In this document: one piece after another, positions 7,997-14,903 of the stretch
How positions within the stretch are numbered: the first letter of the stretch is position 1
Layout of the letters: each line of letters starts with the position of its first letter
Source: Desulfovibrionaceae bacterium UBA3823
Lineage (GTDB): Bacteria; Desulfobacterota; Desulfovibrionia; Desulfovibrionales; Desulfovibrionaceae
Direction: 5' to 3'
DNA: 14,903 nucleotides
Assembly: GCA_002369295.1 (NCBI GenBank)
Contig: DFDR01000236.1
Span: 1-14,903 of the forward strand
The notes under the pieces: model-generated
Database searches by the model: none
What the model was told of the DNA's origin: nothing
What the model saw: the letters and a program-made list of their open reading frames with translations, nothing else
Position numbers and translations under genes: made by a program

Positions 7997-8047
7997 TGGA
8001 TGAGTCAGGGCTCCGGTGGAAGAAGTCAACCCGTGGAGGATTGAACA

Positions 8048-8812
8048 ATGGCGTATGTTACCATGAAGCAGATGCTGGAGACCGGCGTCCATTTCGGCCA
8101 CCAGACCCGTCGCTGGAACCCCAAGATGCGTCCCTACATCTTCGGCGCCCGCAACGGCATTCATATCATCGACCTGCAGCAGACCGTGAAGCTCTTCCGC
8201 GTTGCCTACGACAAGGTCGTCGACACCGTCGCCAAGGGCGGCAAGGTGCTCTTCGTCGGCACCAAGCGCCAGGCTCAGGAAGCCGTGGCCGCCGAAGCCG
8301 GCCGCGCCCACCAGTTCTACGTGACCAACCGCTGGATGGGCGGCACGCTCACCAACTTCGTGACCATCCGCAAGAGCATCGACCGCCTCAAGAGCCTTGA
8401 GGGCATGTTCGCCGACGGCTCCATCAACCGCTACCAGAAGAAGGAAGTCCTCCTCCTCGAGCGCGAGATGCAGAAGCTGGAAGAGTCGCTGGGCGGCATC
8501 AAGAACATGGAAGGCCTGCCCCAGCTCGCCTTCATCATCGATCCCAACCGCGAAGACATCGCCGTCAAGGAATGCCGCAAGCTCGGCATCCCGATAGTTG
8601 CCGTCACCGACACCAACTGCGACCCCGACGTTATCGACTACATCATCCCCGGCAACGACGACGCCATCCGCGCCATCAAGCTCTTCGTGGGCTCCTTTGC
8701 CGAAGCCTGCCTTGAGGGCGAAGCCGCTTCCGAAAAGAACGAAGTGGCCGAGAGCGCCGAAGAGGCCATGCAGAAGGGTGCGGAGGGCGCCGAGGCTCCC
8801 GCCGCTGAATAA
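8048..8812 (+). CDS. rpsB: 30S ribosomal protein S2
   Basis: The 254-residue product is a full-length ribosomal protein uS2, which joins the 30S subunit late and is needed for S1 binding. Typical S2 stretches are present: a start [20 protein letters not shown], then [29 protein letters not shown] and, near the C-terminus, [15 protein letters not shown]. The C-terminus is a Glu/Ala-rich tail usual in this family. GGAGGA lies 8 nt upstream of the ATG. It is followed by tsf in the conserved order, but the spacer carries a duplication that repeats the last coding bases and the TAA stop, so the gene end exists twice. Confidence 0.98.
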   Translation: MAYVTMKQMLETGVHFGHQTRRWNPKMRPYIFGARNGIHIIDLQQTVKLFRVAYDKVVDTVAKGGKVLFVGTKRQAQEAVAAEAGRAHQFYVTNRWMGGTLTNFVTIRKSIDRLKSLEGMFADGSINRYQKKEVLLLEREMQKLEESLGGIKNMEGLPQLAFIIDPNREDIAVKECRKLGIPIVAVTDTNCDPDVIDYIIPGNDDAIRAIKLFVGSFAEACLEGEAASEKNEVAESAEEAMQKGAEGAEAPAAE

Positions 8813-8900
8813 GCTGTTTCCTTTCCCGCAATTAGAACGCAATGGAGGCAGCCTGAATAAGCTGTTTCCTTTCCCGCAATTAGAACGCAATGGAGGCAGC
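8805..8900 (+). repeat. Perfect 48-bp tandem duplication at the rpsB end
   Basis: Bases 8805-8852 and 8853-8900 are identical 48-bp direct repeats with no gap. Each begins CTGAATAA, so the copy includes the last rpsB codon and its stop, and ends AATGGAGGCAGC. The end of copy 2 supplies the first six bases of the following terminator stem (GGCAGC, 8895-8900). Two identical copies indicate a recent duplication by slippage or unequal exchange. Confidence 0.95.
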
Positions 8901-8932
8901 GCAGCCGCGGTGAACGGCCGCGCTGCCTTTTT
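8895..8932 (+). terminator. Hairpin plus T run between rpsB and tsf (attenuator)
   Basis: GGCAGCG (8895-8901) pairs with CGCTGCC (8921-8927). The stem continues with one C-G pair, an A-C mismatch and GCCG/CGGC around a 7-base loop (8908-8914). Five T residues follow at 8928-8932. It sits 25 nt before the tsf start, so it probably reduces tsf transcription relative to rpsB rather than ending the operon completely. Confidence 0.75.
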
Positions 8933-8956
8933 CAAACATATTTTGAGGAGAACAAT

Positions 8957-9826
8957 ATGGCCATTACCGCTGCTATGGTGAAAGAGCTCCGTGAAAAAAC
9001 CGGCGCTGGCATGATGGACTGCAAGAAAGCCCTTGTTGAAGTGGACGGCGACCTTGAGAAGGCCGTTGACTACCTGCGCGAGAAGGGCATGGCCAAGGCA
9101 GCCAAGAAGGCCGGCCGCGCCACCTCCGAAGGCCTGGTCAAGATTGCCGCCTCTGCCGACGGCAAGAAGGTCGCGCTGGCTTCCGTGCAGTGCGAGACCG
9201 ATTTCGTGTCCCGCGGCGACGACTTCAAGGCCTTCGTGGACCAGGTTGCCCAGTGCGCCCTCGAGAAGGAGCCTGCCGACGACGCAGCCATGGCCGAACT
9301 GATGGGCGGCGCCCTCACCGAGCTCATTGCCAAGATCGGCGAGAACATGAAGCTCGGCAAGTTCGCCGTGAAGAAGTACGCCGCCAACCAGTGCGCCGGC
9401 CAGTATATCCACACTAACGGCAAGCTCGGCGTTCTCGTCGATCTGGAGTGCGGCAAGGCCGAGTCCTGCGGCACCGAGGCCGTGAAGAACCTGGGCAAGG
9501 AAATCGCCATGCAGGTCGCGGCCATGAAGCCCATGGCTCTCGACCGTTCCAGTCTGGATCCCGCCGCCATCGAACGCGAGCGCAACGTCTACCGCGAAAA
9601 GGCCCGCAACGAAGGCAAGCCCGACAAGATCATCGACAAGATCGCCGAAGGCGCCGTGTCCAAGTTCTGCAAGGAAGTCTGCCTCATGGAGCAGGCCTGC
9701 ATCCGCGACGACAAGAAGAGCGTCGAGCAGATGGTCAAGGAAGTGGCCAAGGAACTCGGCGACACCATCGCCGTCAAGGGCTACACCCGCATCGAGCTGA
9801 CCGCTGAGGAGCCCAAGGCCGAATAG
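8957..9826 (+). CDS. tsf: Translation elongation factor Ts
   Basis: The 289-residue product is EF-Ts, the nucleotide-exchange factor that releases GDP from EF-Tu. The N-terminal UBA-like domain (residues ~1-50) carries KELREKTGAGMMDCKKAL and an LREKGMAKAAKKAGR linker. The EF-Tu-contacting motif TDFVSR and the dimerisation-domain core (VLVDLECG, ALDRSSLDP) follow, and the length is normal for the family. GAGGAG lies 7 nt upstream of the ATG. It follows rpsB across the attenuator and may be transcribed mostly by read-through from the rpsB promoter. A strong terminator lies 32 nt after its TAG, so pyrH is not expected to be reached from here. Confidence 0.98.
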   Translation: MAITAAMVKELREKTGAGMMDCKKALVEVDGDLEKAVDYLREKGMAKAAKKAGRATSEGLVKIAASADGKKVALASVQCETDFVSRGDDFKAFVDQVAQCALEKEPADDAAMAELMGGALTELIAKIGENMKLGKFAVKKYAANQCAGQYIHTNGKLGVLVDLECGKAESCGTEAVKNLGKEIAMQVAAMKPMALDRSSLDPAAIERERNVYREKARNEGKPDKIIDKIAEGAVSKFCKEVCLMEQACIRDDKKSVEQMVKEVAKELGDTIAVKGYTRIELTAEEPKAE

Positions 9827-9847
9827 CCGCGCTCCAGCGCAGGCAGG

Positions 9848-9881
9848 AAAAAATCAAGGGAGCCGCAAGGCTCCCTTTTTT
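9848..9881. terminator. Rho-independent terminator after tsf, probably bidirectional
   Basis: GGGAGCC (9858-9864) and GGCTCCC (9869-9875) form a perfect stem with a GCAA loop, extended by AA/TT pairs and followed by six T (9876-9881). On the other strand the six A at 9848-9853 give a T run after TTGA, so it may also stop transcripts of the convergent broken gene that ends at 9920. Confidence 0.9.
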
Positions 9882-9919
9882 GATCCGCGCTCCGGTCCGG
9901 CCGGCTGAGCGCCTGCGCC

Positions 9920-10636
9920 CTACAGCGTGGCCTGGCGGAGCTCGTCGTTGGCGACGATGACGACGCTCGCCACCTTGCGGGACGTGCCCTCGTAGGCTTT
10001 GGCGTAGCCGCGCCTCCGGATTTGACTGATGCCTTCCTGTCGCTTGCTGTCCACGGCTTCGGCGTTTTCAGCGAGCTTGAACTCGATGACGATGATTTGC
10101 CTGTCCAGCTGCACGACGATGTCGCTGCGGCCTTTGGCGGTGTGCACTTCGGCATAGCCGATGATGCCCACGCACCGGAGCAGGAGCAGGAACAAGGCGC
10201 GGTACCAGTATTCGTTGCGTTTCCCAAGTCCGTCGTAGGGGATCTCGGCCAGGAACGTGTTGTAGAAGTCAACGATGCTTTGGAAGTCTTCCTTTTCAAG
10301 GGCATCCCAGATGCCTTTTCCGATCTTTATGTAATCTTTGATTTTATATATGTCATTAAGATACATTCTCGAAAGCGAGATAAGAACTTCTTTATTTGGA
10401 TAATCAATGGTTATTGTGTCGCCATCAATTTTTTCTATGGTTAAATATCCACTTTGATATAAAAAACTAGCAGGGTCAGCATTTTCTATTTCATGCGACT
10501 CAGTAAAATTAATATCAACTTGGAAATGCCTGTATTCTTCTGGGTTATAAATATGATGCTTTTGCATCCAGTGTACTATAAACGATGGAGAAGCAGAAGA
10601 ATACTGGTAATTTTTAAACAATTCCTTGTCAAAAAA
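9920..10636 (-). other. Surviving open segment: PD-(D/E)XK nuclease domain
   Basis: Below the last frameshift the frame is open to TAG at 9922-9920. It reads FKNYQYSSASPSF at its start, then the nuclease core: NEYWYRALFLLLLR, GYAEVHTAKGRSD, and VIEFKLAENAE. The Asp of GRSD and the Glu and Lys of EFK are the expected catalytic residues, so this domain is intact as sequence. No good start codon or ribosome site precedes it (only a TTG at 10621 within conserved sequence), so expression as a separate protein is doubtful. Confidence 0.7.
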
Positions 10637-11483
10637 TTCAGCACAGAAAACGGATTGTACACTTTAGTTTTTCCGTCAAAGCAAAATCCATAATAATAAT
10701 CTTTCATGTTGAGCAAAAGATTATCTTCGCTAATGTTTTTGTTTTTTGCTGTGTGTTTTATCCAGTAATAAAAATACTTTTCGATTTCATTCTGAGTATA
10801 CCCAGCGATCGAGCCATAGCTACTCGAAACTGATATATCGTTTAAATTATTCATTTATGAAAAAATGCCAATTTTACTAAATTTTGATATCCCTGTAATA
10901 AATGTAAATTTAAGACGCGAATCGCAAATTTTAATTATTGAATAAAATGAGTGTAGTGTTTCTCTGATAAATTCAATTTTATCTATATTGTTTATATTAT
11001 CGAGTATTATTTTATCGTATTCGTCTATTAGCAGGACAACTTTTCCATATTTTTTATATAACTTGTTATAATATTTTCAATATATCCAATTGGAATATTT
11101 TCTTTTTCTGCATCGATATGATTCAAATTTACAAATTTATTGAGATTCTTAACAAGGGAAAACTGTAGTGATTGTTCATCATTAAATTCTCTTAAACCGC
11201 TCATATCCAAATATATTACTGGGCTAGGATGCATTTGTTGCTCTCTAACCCACTGCTTGCAGGCAAGTCCATGAAAAAGATTGCTTTTTTCCTTCAAACA
11301 TTGCTTTCAGCGTGGATATAGCTAGCGTTTTTCCAAAACGACGAGGACGAGATAGAAAATAACTTTTCCCGTTTTGTATGAGCTGAAACAACTGTTGAGT
11401 CTTATCTACATAGATATAATTTCAAGTACGTATTTCTTCAAAATACTGAATTCCGATAGATAGTTTTTTAAATTGTATTCCAT
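9920..11483 (-). pseudogene. Decayed AAA-ATPase-like/PD-(D/E)XK nuclease protein
   Basis: Joined across frames this reads as one ~521-residue protein of the AAA-ATPase-like (PF09820 type) plus C-terminal PD-(D/E)XK (PF08011 type) family. Landmarks: LSIGIQYFEEIR near the start, NYIYVDKT, the Walker A-like SRPRRFGKT, MFEGK, a Walker B KVVLLIDEYDK, FTFITGISKFSKIGIFS, NNLNDIS, and the nuclease core. Lesions along the gene: one base missing in the six-base tract 11464-11469; TGA at 11424-11422; one extra base in 11285-11290; one missing in 11050-11055; TAA at 10857-10855; one missing in 10631-10636. The corrected length is a whole number of codons. The presumed start is ATG at 11483. Family members are numerous and of unknown role, and are often suspected to be mobile or defence-related. 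Confidence 0.85.
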
Positions 11484-11729
11484 ATATTTTCTCTACTATG
11501 AAACAATAATTTTGTAAATATTACATTTAAATACTGTTACAGTAGACAATACCATTGATTTTTTTATTCACAGTTTTTTATATTTATAGAAAATTTTTAC
11601 GTTGATATTCTGGAATATTTTTGAATATTGTTTTACAATGAAATAAATACAACGATATAATAACAATGATTTTTATATCAAATCAACAAAAATATTAATA
11701 TAGTAGTTTAAGTAATTTGCTATAGAATT
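10310..11729. other. AT-rich island between tsf and the DUF3298-like gene
   Basis: From about 10310 to 11729 the sequence is strongly AT-rich, against GC-rich flanks on both sides. It covers the N-terminal two-thirds of the broken ATPase gene plus 246 bp (11484-11729) without a gene, where I see only A/T runs and short palindromes such as AATATT. No terminal repeats, target-site duplication or integrase are visible. The edges coincide with a point inside the broken gene and with the stop of the DUF3298-like gene. Confidence 0.7.
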
Positions 11730-12473
11730 CTACTGAATACGCGCGGTAAATACGTCGGGATGCTTTGAAAATGGAATGCTGACTTCCTTGAGCATGTTGG
11801 ACATGAGGGAAAAGAAGACGATGGCTTCCCTGTTCGTGAGGGAGATCGGCAGATACTGGACGCCCGGCTTGGGCATGAAGGGATTGTTCGCCACGGTGTC
11901 CCTGACGCCCTCTGGCAGGTCCGGATCCTGGGCGCGGGCTTCGGCAACGAGGGCGTCGGTGAACCGGTGCCTGTCCGCGACGATGTCGGCAAAGGCGAGC
12001 CGCCGGCCCGTGGCCATGTCGTAGACGGCCGCATAGCCCGACAGATCGGGTCTGGAGCCGATGCGGGCTGCGCAGAAGGCGCTGACGGCAAGGATGCGGC
12101 TGTCTGCCCGGTCAAGACGCACCTCCTCCATGTTGAAGATCGCCTGGGCGTGTCTGGCGCCGGCGCGGGGCGCAGCCGTGAAGATTTCGGGCATGCGCCT
12201 GTAGAGCGCGAGGTTTTCGGCCACGATGAAGGCCCTCATCTCCCGGTTTGCCCTCTGGACGGTCTTGGCCGCGCCGGGAAGCTTCGCCTTCGCGTCCGGC
12301 GCCAGCCTGAGCTCCTGCAGACTGAAGTCGAGCAGGATGCCGTCTGCGCCGAGGGGTACGGCAAGGGCTTGGGCCTTGGCAAGGGAGACGGGGCGGGGGG
12401 CTGCGTGGGCTGGTGCGACAAGGCAGAAGGTCGCGAGGGTCAAGACGGCAAGCAGGAGAGACGGCCTGCGCAT
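11730..12473 (-). CDS. Secreted DUF3298-like protein
   Basis: The 247-residue product has a clear signal peptide (MRRPSLLLAV, a hydrophobic core, cleavage likely after A-H-A at 22-24) and so is periplasmic or exported. AAGGAG lies 7 nt upstream of the ATG at 12473-12471. An in-frame extension to 12530 would place extra residues before the signal and is rejected. Residues ~120-245 resemble the DUF3298 (RsiV C-terminal-like) domain: a Y-A-A-V-Y-D-M-A-T-G-R-R-L segment followed by F-A-D-I-V, and an I-V-F-F...S-I-P-F-S strand near the end. The match is by eye and weak. No catalytic motif is seen. The gene is divergent from the TerC-like gene and ends exactly at the border of the AT-rich island. 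Confidence 0.75.
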   Translation of the reverse strand: MRRPSLLLAVLTLATFCLVAPAHAAPRPVSLAKAQALAVPLGADGILLDFSLQELRLAPDAKAKLPGAAKTVQRANREMRAFIVAENLALYRRMPEIFTAAPRAGARHAQAIFNMEEVRLDRADSRILAVSAFCAARIGSRPDLSGYAAVYDMATGRRLAFADIVADRHRFTDALVAEARAQDPDLPEGVRDTVANNPFMPKPGVQYLPISLTNREAIVFFSLMSNMLKEVSIPFSKHPDVFTARIQ

Positions 12474-12601
12474 GGCGTGCTCCTTGGCTGGACGGGGATA
12501 TCTGAAGGGAGACATGGCCGAGGCTAGCAAATATGGGACCTGCGGTAAACGCGCCAGCGGCTGGGAGGATTGAGGCTGGGGATGTGGGGAGTCGCTCCGG
12601 C

Positions 12602-12631
12602 TTGAGCAGTCGGCGTCCTTTCTAGTATAGG
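12602..12631 (+). promoter_or_regulatory. Possible promoter for the TerC-CBS-CorC gene
   Basis: TTGAGC (12602-12607) is followed after 18 nt by TATAGG (12626-12631), each matching the sigma-70 consensus at 4 of 6 positions. An alternative -10, TAGTAT (12623-12628), gives 15-nt spacing. The position, 76 nt before the start codon in the divergent spacer, is suitable, but the match is modest. Confidence 0.3.
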
Positions 12632-12654
12632 TCCCCCCGGAGACGGGATCTGTT

Positions 12655-12672
12655 TCCTCCTCCTCCTCCTCC
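12655..12672 (+). repeat. (TCC)6 microsatellite in the 5' leader
   Basis: Six TCC units lie 34 nt upstream of the TerC-like start codon and about 20 nt before its GGGAG ribosome site. In mRNA this pyrimidine run resembles the anti-Shine-Dalgarno sequence, so it could pair with purine-rich ribosome sites. Copy number could vary by slippage. Confidence 0.9.
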
Positions 12673-12706
12673 TTCCCAAGAACAACGCAACCGGGAGTCG
12701 TGGCAC

Positions 12707-14266
12707 ATGCCGCTCTGGGATTTTGCCTGGGTGGCGGATCCGTCCGCCTGGGCTGGCCTGGGAACGCTCGTCCTCATCGAGATAGTCCTTGGCATCGACA
12801 ACCTTGTCTTCATCTCGATTCTGGCCTCCACCCTGCCGCAGAAGGAGCGGCGCCGCGCCTTCCTGCTGGGCCTCGGCCTCGCCCTGGCCATACGCCTCTG
12901 CCTGCTCTCGGCCATGGCCTGGATAGTGACGCTGACCGAGCCTTTCTTCACGCTCTGGGGGCACGGCTTCTCCTGGAGGGACGTCATTCTCATTGCCGGC
13001 GGCGTCTTCCTGCTGCTCAAGGGCACCATGGAAATGCACGAGCGGCTGGAGGGGCAGGTGCTGGATCCCCAGGGCAACGCCAGCAGCGCCGCCTTCTGGC
13101 AGGTCATCGCCCAGATCGTCATCCTCGACGCCATCTTCTCCATCGACTCCATCATCACGTCGGTTGGCATGGTGCAGCACCTGCCCATCATGTTCCTGGC
13201 CGTCATTGTGGCCGTGTCCTTCATGCTCATGGCCTCAGGGCCCCTGGTGGCCTTCGTGGAGCGCCATCCCACCGTCATCATCCTCTGCCTCGGCTTCCTG
13301 CTCATGATAGGCCTTGGCCTCATCACCGACGGTATCGGCTTCCACATTCCCAAGGGCTACCTCTACAGCGCCATCCTCTTCTCCCTTTTCATCGAGTTTG
13401 CCAACCAGTACGCCATGCGCAACAGGCGCCGCAAGGTCAGCATGCGCGACATGCGCGAGGCCACGGCCAGAGCCATCCTGAATCTGCTCGGCGGCTCCAA
13501 GGATCCCGGCAACGCCTCCATGGACGTCATAGCGCTGGGCTCGGGCGACAACGCTCCTGCCTTTGCGCCCGAGGAGCGGGCCATGGTCGGCCGCGTCATA
13601 CGCCTGAGCGGGCGGACCGCGCGCTTCATCATGACGCCCTCCCAGCGCGCCCCTTGGCTCGATGTGCACGCCACCCTCCGCCAGGCGGAGCGCTTTGCCT
13701 CCCAATCGGGCCTCTCGTGGCTGCCGGTGCGCGATCCGGACACCGACGACGCCCTCGGCGTGGTTCCCGTTGCCAGGCTCGTGGAACTGTCCGGCACCCA
13801 GGCCTTCAACCTGCGCGAGCTTGTCCAGCCGGCGCCTACCGTCATTGAGCACACCATGCTTTCCGACCTGCTCGAGGCCTACCGCAGGCAGCCCGTACCG
13901 CTCTTCTTCGTCGTCGACGAGTACGGGTCCGTGGTGGGTCTGCTCACGGCATCGGACCTGCTCTCGGTGCTGGCCGGACAGATGGGCGACGTGCCGGGCA
14001 GCCCCGAGTCGTGCAAGCTTGCCGACGGCTCCTGGGTGCTGCCGGGGCGCCTGCCCGTGGATATCGTGTCGACGTGGCTCGGCATCGCGCCCTCCGCCAA
14101 GAGCACGTCCGCCACCTTGGCAGGGCTGCTGCTGGAGCGTCTTGGGCATATCCCCAAGGAGGGCGAAATCTTTCCCTGGAAGGGCTTCATCGTCAAAGTG
14201 GCCCGCATGGACGGCGGGCGCATCGACGAGGTAGAGCTGAAGCAGAAGAAGCGTCCCCAGCGCTGA
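12707..14266 (+). CDS. TerC family membrane protein with CBS pair and CorC domain
   Basis: The 519-residue protein matches the YoaE/YegH-type arrangement in order and length. Residues ~1-230 are a TerC-like multi-helix membrane domain, with acidic motifs in helices (EIVLGIDNLVF near 25 and LDAIFSIDSI near 145) that are typical of TerC and probably bind metal. CBS repeats cover ~300-360 and ~380-425 (FFVVDEYGSVVGLLTASDLL). A CorC/HlyC transporter-associated domain covers ~437-515 (LPGRLPVDIV, GHIPKEGEIF). TerC relatives are linked to metal (Mn2+) export; the substrate here is not known, and a role in metal homeostasis is inference. The ATG has GGGAG 9 nt upstream. It sits divergent to the DUF3298-like gene and just before pyrH; I see no clear terminator after it. 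Confidence 0.93.
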   Translation: MPLWDFAWVADPSAWAGLGTLVLIEIVLGIDNLVFISILASTLPQKERRRAFLLGLGLALAIRLCLLSAMAWIVTLTEPFFTLWGHGFSWRDVILIAGGVFLLLKGTMEMHERLEGQVLDPQGNASSAAFWQVIAQIVILDAIFSIDSIITSVGMVQHLPIMFLAVIVAVSFMLMASGPLVAFVERHPTVIILCLGFLLMIGLGLITDGIGFHIPKGYLYSAILFSLFIEFANQYAMRNRRRKVSMRDMREATARAILNLLGGSKDPGNASMDVIALGSGDNAPAFAPEERAMVGRVIRLSGRTARFIMTPSQRAPWLDVHATLRQAERFASQSGLSWLPVRDPDTDDALGVVPVARLVELSGTQAFNLRELVQPAPTVIEHTMLSDLLEAYRRQPVPLFFVVDEYGSVVGLLTASDLLSVLAGQMGDVPGSPESCKLADGSWVLPGRLPVDIVSTWLGIAPSAKSTSATLAGLLLERLGHIPKEGEIFPWKGFIVKVARMDGGRIDEVELKQKKRPQR

Positions 14267-14306
14267 CGCGGCGCCCTGCGCCCGGCGGAAGGGCCTGATT
14301 TTGGCC

Positions 14307-14334
14307 TTGATAACAGAGGGCGTTCTGATAGCAT
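14307..14334 (+). promoter_or_regulatory. Candidate promoter for pyrH
   Basis: TTGATA (14307-14312; 5 of 6 to consensus) and TAGCAT (14329-14334; 4 of 6) are 16 nt apart and lie about 70 nt before the pyrH start. An own promoter would make sense because pyrH is cut off from rpsB-tsf here. Confidence 0.45.
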
Positions 14335-14403
14335 AGCCGCGGCCCGCAGAGTCGAGGCCCTGCGGCGTTCCGCTGTACAACACCAGCCAAACGGAGGCCT
14401 GAA

Positions 14404-14903
14404 GTGGGCGATCTCAAATACAAGCGCGTCCTTGTCAAACTGAGCGGCGAGGCCCTTGCCGGCGAAAAGGGCTTCGGCATTGATCCGGAAACCTGCGCCG
14501 TCATCTGCCAGGAGCTGGGGACGGCTTTGGACATGGGCGCCCAGATGGCGCTGGTCATCGGCGGCGGCAACATCTTCAGGGGCCTTTCCGGCTCCGCCAG
14601 GGGCATGGAGCGCTCCTCAGCCGACTACATGGGCATGCTGGCCACGGTCATGAACGCCCTTGCCGTCCAGGACGCCCTGGAGAAGCACGGCTACCCCACG
14701 CGCGTGCTCTCCGCCATCAGCATGCGTCAGGTCTGCGAGCCCTACATCCGACGCCGGGCCCTCCACCACATGGAAAAGGGCCGCGTCGTCATCTGCGCCG
14801 CCGGCACGGGCAATCCCTACTTCACCACCGACACCACGGCCGCGCTGCGCGGCATGGAACTGCAGTGCGATGCCATCGTCAAGGCCACCAAGGTCGACGG
14901 CAT
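14404..14903 (+). CDS. pyrH: UMP kinase, C-terminus beyond window
   Basis: The first 166 codons of uridylate kinase are present; the gene runs off the window end. UMP kinase phosphorylates UMP to UDP in pyrimidine synthesis as a hexamer in the cytoplasm. Landmarks of this amino-acid-kinase family member are the N-terminal [13 protein letters not shown] (phosphate-binding Lys and Gly loop), [24 protein letters not shown], and [18 protein letters not shown]. The start is GTG at 14404-14406, with GGAGG 6 nt upstream; no better ATG is nearby. In many bacteria pyrH follows tsf and precedes frr. Here it is separated from tsf by about 4.6 kb; whether frr follows cannot be seen. Confidence 0.97.
   Translation, partial: MGDLKYKRVLVKLSGEALAGEKGFGIDPETCAVICQELGTALDMGAQMALVIGGGNIFRGLSGSARGMERSSADYMGMLATVMNALAVQDALEKHGYPTRVLSAISMRQVCEPYIRRRALHHMEKGRVVICAAGTGNPYFTTDTTAALRGMELQCDAIVKATKVDG

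Noticed and set aside
8805..8900. CRISPR-like array
   Set aside because: Only two directly adjoining copies without spacers; it is a simple tandem duplication.
7517..9412. Minus-strand open frame spanning rpsB and the start of tsf
   Set aside because: It is antisense to two certain genes; its internal 16-residue repeat is only the translated 48-bp DNA duplication.
14281..14312. Terminator after the TerC-like gene
   Set aside because: GGCC-TGATTTT-GGCC gives only a weak stem and no T run follows it.
13235..14383. Long minus-strand open frame opposite the TerC-like gene
   Set aside because: Shadow of a gene with clear membrane, CBS and CorC domains.

Overview
The window looks like chromosome from a GC-rich, anaerobic, sulfate-reducer-like deltaproteobacterium (Desulfovibrionaceae, possibly gut-associated). 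The support is the codon use, a CbiR-like protein, a PreP-type M16 peptidase and a TerC-CBS-CorC protein around an rpsB-tsf pair. This assignment is inference from gene content, not from a marker gene. Two clearly AT-rich islands (about 1-600 and 10310-11729) interrupt the GC-rich background and look horizontally acquired.

Left part, minus strand, read right to left. An M16C (PreP-like) metallopeptidase (5666-2748) overlaps by 20 nt a CbiR-like TIM-barrel protein that starts with TTG (2767-1985). A DHH/DHHA1 phosphoesterase (1979-858) follows. After a 68-nt gap comes a TIR-domain protein with one membrane segment (789 to beyond base 1, C-terminus outside the window). The first three genes are packed as an operon; the TIR gene is tacked onto its end and changes base composition inside its own reading frame.

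Middle, plus strand. A 571-bp divergent region (5667-6237) leads into an exported protein made of two copies of a ~180-residue block that contains LprI/DUF1311-like units (6238-7875). Next come rpsB with a promoter and leader hairpin, an exact 48-bp tandem duplication that includes the rpsB stop codon, a terminator/attenuator hairpin, tsf, and a strong bidirectional-looking terminator.

Right part. A minus-strand AAA-ATPase-like/PD-(D/E)XK gene (11483-9920) is destroyed by four frameshifts and two nonsense codons. It is followed by a secreted DUF3298-like protein (12473-11730, minus), then divergently by a TerC-CBS-CorC membrane protein (12707-14266, plus), and by pyrH (14404 to the window end, incomplete). 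pyrH often directly follows rpsB-tsf in bacteria. Here about 4.6 kb, including the AT-rich broken gene, separates them, and pyrH has a plausible promoter of its own.

I did not see CRISPR arrays, tRNA or rRNA genes, insertion sequences or attachment sites. The accessory content most worth attention is the TIR protein, the decayed ATPase/nuclease gene, the duplicated LprI-like protein and the rpsB-tsf spacer duplication.
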